Origin: Trochalopteron elliotii
Lineage: Eukaryota > Chordata > Aves > Passeriformes > Leiothrichidae
Direction: 5' to 3'
Length of the DNA stretch: 64,000 nucleotides
Assembly (NCBI GenBank): GCA_024734555.1
Contig: JANPWX010000254.1
Location: 603,801 to 667,800, forward strand
The position numbers and the translations under genes are program-made. The notes under the pieces were generated by a model. That model was not told where the DNA came from and did not search any database. It saw only the letters and a program-made list of their open reading frames with translations. The stretch's first letter is position 1. Each line of letters begins with the position of its first letter. Shown here piece by piece: positions 61,461-64,000 of the stretch.

Positions 61461-62055
61461 TGTAGTGTAAGATATGCACAAAGTATTCTATCACCATCTT
61501 CATGAACTGTTGTAACCAATTCTTGAAGCAGTGCTCTTCCAGATTTCCCCCTCCCTCTTCTGTTAAGGTGTCTTCTGTTAAGGTGTCTTTTGTTAAGGTG
61601 TCTTCTGCTAATGGGTCTTCTGTTAAGGTGTCTTCTGCTAATGGGTCTTTTGTTAATGGGTCTTCTGTTAATGGCCTGCTGCATGACTCATATGTAACTC
61701 CCTCTGGGAGTTCTCTCTCTTTAATGGGCCATTAAGGACCCCCTGTATGACTCATCATCCCATTGTGAGATGCTCCACCCAGGGGGAGGAGCCGAGCATT
61801 CTCACCTGGATATAATCTGGGACTTGGGACAATATGGGGGACCTTACCCACTGGATTCCCAGAGCATCAGAGCTACCAGACCTTTCTACAGGATCACTGC
61901 TTCCATCATCCCACTCAGGTTGTACTCTAACTCTGTCAGTGGTCTTTTGTATTATTGCATCTATTTTATTTTAGTTGATTCTTTTTTTTCTTCTTCCTAT
62001 TAAATTGAATTTCTGACTTGGAGCCTCTCACTTGTTTTGCTTTCAAACCACTACA
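61461..62055 (+). mobile_element. ERV LTR, about 595 bases, plus orientation
   Basis: Bounded by TGTAGTG at 61461 and CACTACA at 62049-62055, a perfect 7-base inverted repeat. It carries TATAAT (61811-61816) and ATTAAA (61999-62004) in the order expected for a plus-strand LTR. The U3 part holds a 15-base tandem array. The 5 bases outside are TGGGT on the left and TGGGC on the right: either a mutated duplication (solo LTR) or, on the right, the start of a primer-binding site. An alternative left end is TGTCCTGGG at 61451. Confidence 0.75.
61556..61675 (+). repeat. 15-base minisatellite, eight units, inside the LTR
   Basis: Units of the form TCTTCTGTTAAGGTG repeat exactly every 15 bases from 61556. 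Units 4 and 6 read TCTTCTGCTAATGGG; units 7 and 8 are mixed forms. The alternation of two unit types suggests duplication of pairs. Because 15 is a multiple of three, every frame appears as a repetitive peptide, which explains the R/N-rich antisense frame over it. Confidence 0.95.
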
Positions 62056-62159
62056 TGGGCCCACATCATTCAACCTCCGCTATTCTGGCCTCTGACCTGG
62101 GAGGATCCAGAGCCTCCCCTCAGCAACAATGGAACAGAATGAGTAGGAGGAACTTGACT

Positions 62160-63340
62160 TCCTCCCCTGCATCAGGATATTGTAGGTCCATATAGTATTA
62201 ACACTACTTTTGTTACTGATTTACCACCTATATGCTTAACATGGATTCAAACATGTACCTCTTTACCTTGTGCTCAATTTTCTATGCAACTGCATTTAAT
62301 ACATGTGCACTCAGAGAATGCAAGAAAATTGACTGCTGTTACGTGTACAGCCATTCTGTCTACCGCCAACAAATCTGTGGATGCCACTCCACCTCATTTC
62401 CTGAAATGCTGTTTTATACCCATCTCAATATACAGTGTTCAAATGGACATCATATACAGGACAGCAGTCACAGTAATTGATTGGGGACCACGTAGGATCT
62501 TTAAATAAAGTGGGACCAATGCAACCATTCTCCCATCTCAAAAGGCACTAATGTTTGGCATGATGGTAGGATGGCTGGATCATTAATTCAGTATTATTTA
62601 GATAATAATCAGTCCCGTGGGCACAAAGAGTTGTGGAAAATGTCGATACCCGCTTTTGGCAATAGGATATACCAAGTAATGCTGCAATTGCTAATTTGAC
62701 ACTGCTAGAGGAACAATTACTATTGACTTGTGCTTCACATCTGTATGTTTTTGCTTTAGCTAATGATTTTCCAATAGATTATAGAAATGGTTTGTATTTT
62801 TTATCAGCTATTTTTTTGCTTTCCAATCATGTATAACCTACAGTGATGTGCATCACTTTTCTGTCCTTCTTCCATTTAAAAGTGGATCTGAAATTTGAGT
62901 ACCTGTAAATCTGACTCAGGCTTGGGAAGGGCAGGATGGTCTCTTGCAATTGTCTCTAATAGTCCAAGAGGAAATCCAAACAAGTAAGAAATGAGTTTGC
63001 GAATTTCTGGGTTGGTTTATCTTTGCTGTTGTTTCTGCCATAATAATATTAAGCGGCCTCTGTGGCAGTCACTGCCATAAACTCATTTCATTCAAACTAC
63101 CCATACTTTGGGTATGGTGGGACAGCCTTTAACTATTACCACAAAAGAATTACAAGCACAAGAAACCATTGATAAAGAAATAATGGCTAGATTAGACACC
63201 TTGGAAAGTGCTCTTATATGGGTAAGCGAGGTAGTTGAGGCCCAAATAACTCGTTGCTCCTCGTACTGGGATTGGGAACATATTCGTAATTCCTTATGTG
63301 TCACGCCCATTCCATTGAATGACATGGAACAGAGCTGAGT
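62160..63340 (+). pseudogene. broken ERV env relic (surface and transmembrane parts)
   Basis: Overlapping frames at 62232-62480 and 62284-62508 are cysteine-rich, as expected for a surface subunit. A hydrophobic stretch near 63020-63060 may be a fusion peptide. The frame ending at 63338 reads like a transmembrane-subunit ectodomain: a helical heptad segment (RLDTLESALIWVSEVVEAQ), then a C...DWEHIRNSLC loop. It resembles class II (betaretrovirus-like) env and lacks the double-cysteine motif of gamma-type env. Several stops and frameshifts interrupt it, and the membrane anchor is missing after 63338. No product is possible. Confidence 0.6.
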
Positions 63341-63365
63341 CTACTGAGCACAGCCTGGACAGGAC

Positions 63366-63919
63366 TGTGGAGGTGGTTTCCCCAGGGAATAAGAAAATCC
63401 TGGAATAATGCTTTGGGAAACCCCATTCCAAATGCAATATGCAAGAAGCTTATTCACATGTTCAAGTGTGCAAATGTTACAAGAAGGTTCCTGGCTCTCT
63501 GTGTTATCATAGGTTAATTTTTGGTGCAAGAACTTTAATATTCTTAACCGTTCTCCCCCATTGGACCCTTCCCTCAGACCCCACCATAACTCCCCACCCA
63601 CACTGGGGTGCATAAATAGCCCTGTCTGACCCAAGATCTGAACTTGGCCTTTTGCCTTGGGCCCCTTTTACTGCCTTGGTCCAGTTGGCTACCATATAGT
63701 AGACACCTTATTGTTAGTTGTTTTCATGTTAGTAAAATTACTTTTCAGACAACCAGATCAAAGCTGCCACTCTCTCTCTATTAAGTCACCACGGGGCTGA
63801 GTCACGAAGAAACTCAAAGGAGTCTGATCAACAGGGCTTGGACTCCTTGGGAGTTTCACAGGACCTGCTGGATCTCACCGTGGCAGAGCCCACTGATGTG
63901 TTCATTACTCTCCAGCGCA
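63366..63919 (+). mobile_element. probable ERV LTR at the right edge, boundaries uncertain
   Basis: Begins TGTGGAGGTGGTTTCC just after the env relic. It contains CATAAATAG (63611-63619) as a TATA-type element and AGTAAA near 63731 as a possible poly(A) signal, and ends CCAGCGCA at 63919, immediately before a primer-binding-site-like sequence. The terminal inverted repeat is only TG/CA, so both ends are tentative. Confidence 0.5.
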
Positions 63920-63937
63920 TGGCCCAAACGTGTGACG
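63920..63937 (+). promoter_or_regulatory. primer-binding-site-like sequence
   Basis: TGGCCCAAACGTGTGACG follows the CA end of the LTR-like block. It resembles the tRNA-Lys-type primer-binding sites of class II retroviruses with a one-base deletion and three or four substitutions. The position is right; the match is imperfect. Confidence 0.4.
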
Positions 63938-63955
63938 AGGGTTTTTCCAGTCCAA

Positions 63956-63966
63956 AGCAAGTAAGT
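63956..63966 (+). promoter_or_regulatory. strong 5' splice-site-like sequence
   Basis: AGCAA|GTAAGT at 63956-63966, with GT at 63961. Its place shortly after the primer-binding-site-like sequence is where retroviral leaders carry their major splice donor. Confidence 0.4.
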
Positions 63967-64000
63967 AGCTTGTGACCAGGGCTTGATTGTCTCTGGAATT

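Noticed and set aside
61439..61684. 81-codon minus-strand frame with repeated RRPINK/RRHLN-type units
   Set aside because: It is the translation of the 15-base minisatellite inside the LTR; the periodic peptide follows from the unit length being a multiple of three.
61451..62463. Larger LTR bounded by TGTCCTG and CAGGACA
   Set aside because: No target-site duplication, and the right end falls inside the env relic; the 7-base inverted repeat at 61461/62055 is a better boundary.
1..64000. tRNA, rRNA, CRISPR arrays or bacterial-type operons
   Set aside because: None seen; no regularly spaced identical repeats other than the 15-base minisatellite, and no dense coding.

Overview
This window looks like AT-rich nuclear DNA from a bird, most likely a songbird-type genome. 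The reasons are many chicken-repeat-1 (CR1) LINE fragments with the typical 3' end, several long terminal repeats of avian endogenous retroviruses (ERVs), and long stretches without coding capacity. Nothing prokaryotic is present: no operons, CRISPR array, ribosome binding sites or RNA genes were seen.

Host gene. The one host coding signal I can support is on the + strand, spread over about 25 kb. Five short open segments with splice-site flanks (27696-27850, 36138-36233, 41745-41808, 48296-48323, 52284-52367) join with matching codon phase. They read as a helical, coiled-coil-like C-terminus ending in a stop codon at 52365-52367. I do not recognise the protein. A sixth segment at 27313-27344 is a possible upstream exon. 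Most of the remaining non-repeat sequence between 27 and 53 kb would be its introns.

Layout. 1-3300: AT-rich DNA with one CR1 fragment. 3300-7130: a badly broken minus-strand retroviral gag/pro/pol relic, split by a CR1. 7130-17500: sparse DNA with two CR1 fragments. 17518-18127: a complete solo LTR with target-site duplication. 18-31 kb: nearly repeat-free, with the first exon candidates. 31.4-34.6 kb: a group of minus-strand LTRs and a CR1 piece. 35.6-40.6 kb: CR1 elements, including a long one with a reverse-transcriptase reading frame split by a solo LTR. 40.6-46.5 kb: intronic DNA. 46.5-50.7 kb: CR1 fragments and a solo LTR. 50.7-55.8 kb: the last exon and AT-rich DNA. 55.8-57.9 kb: CR1 fragments in both orientations. 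61.4-64 kb: an LTR with a 15-base minisatellite, a broken env relic, and a second LTR-like block followed by a primer-binding-site-like sequence and a splice donor at the window edge.

No element here appears intact. The interest lies in the unidentified split gene, the datable nested insertions, and the composite retroviral structure at the right edge. Family names are from pattern recognition only; no database search was possible.
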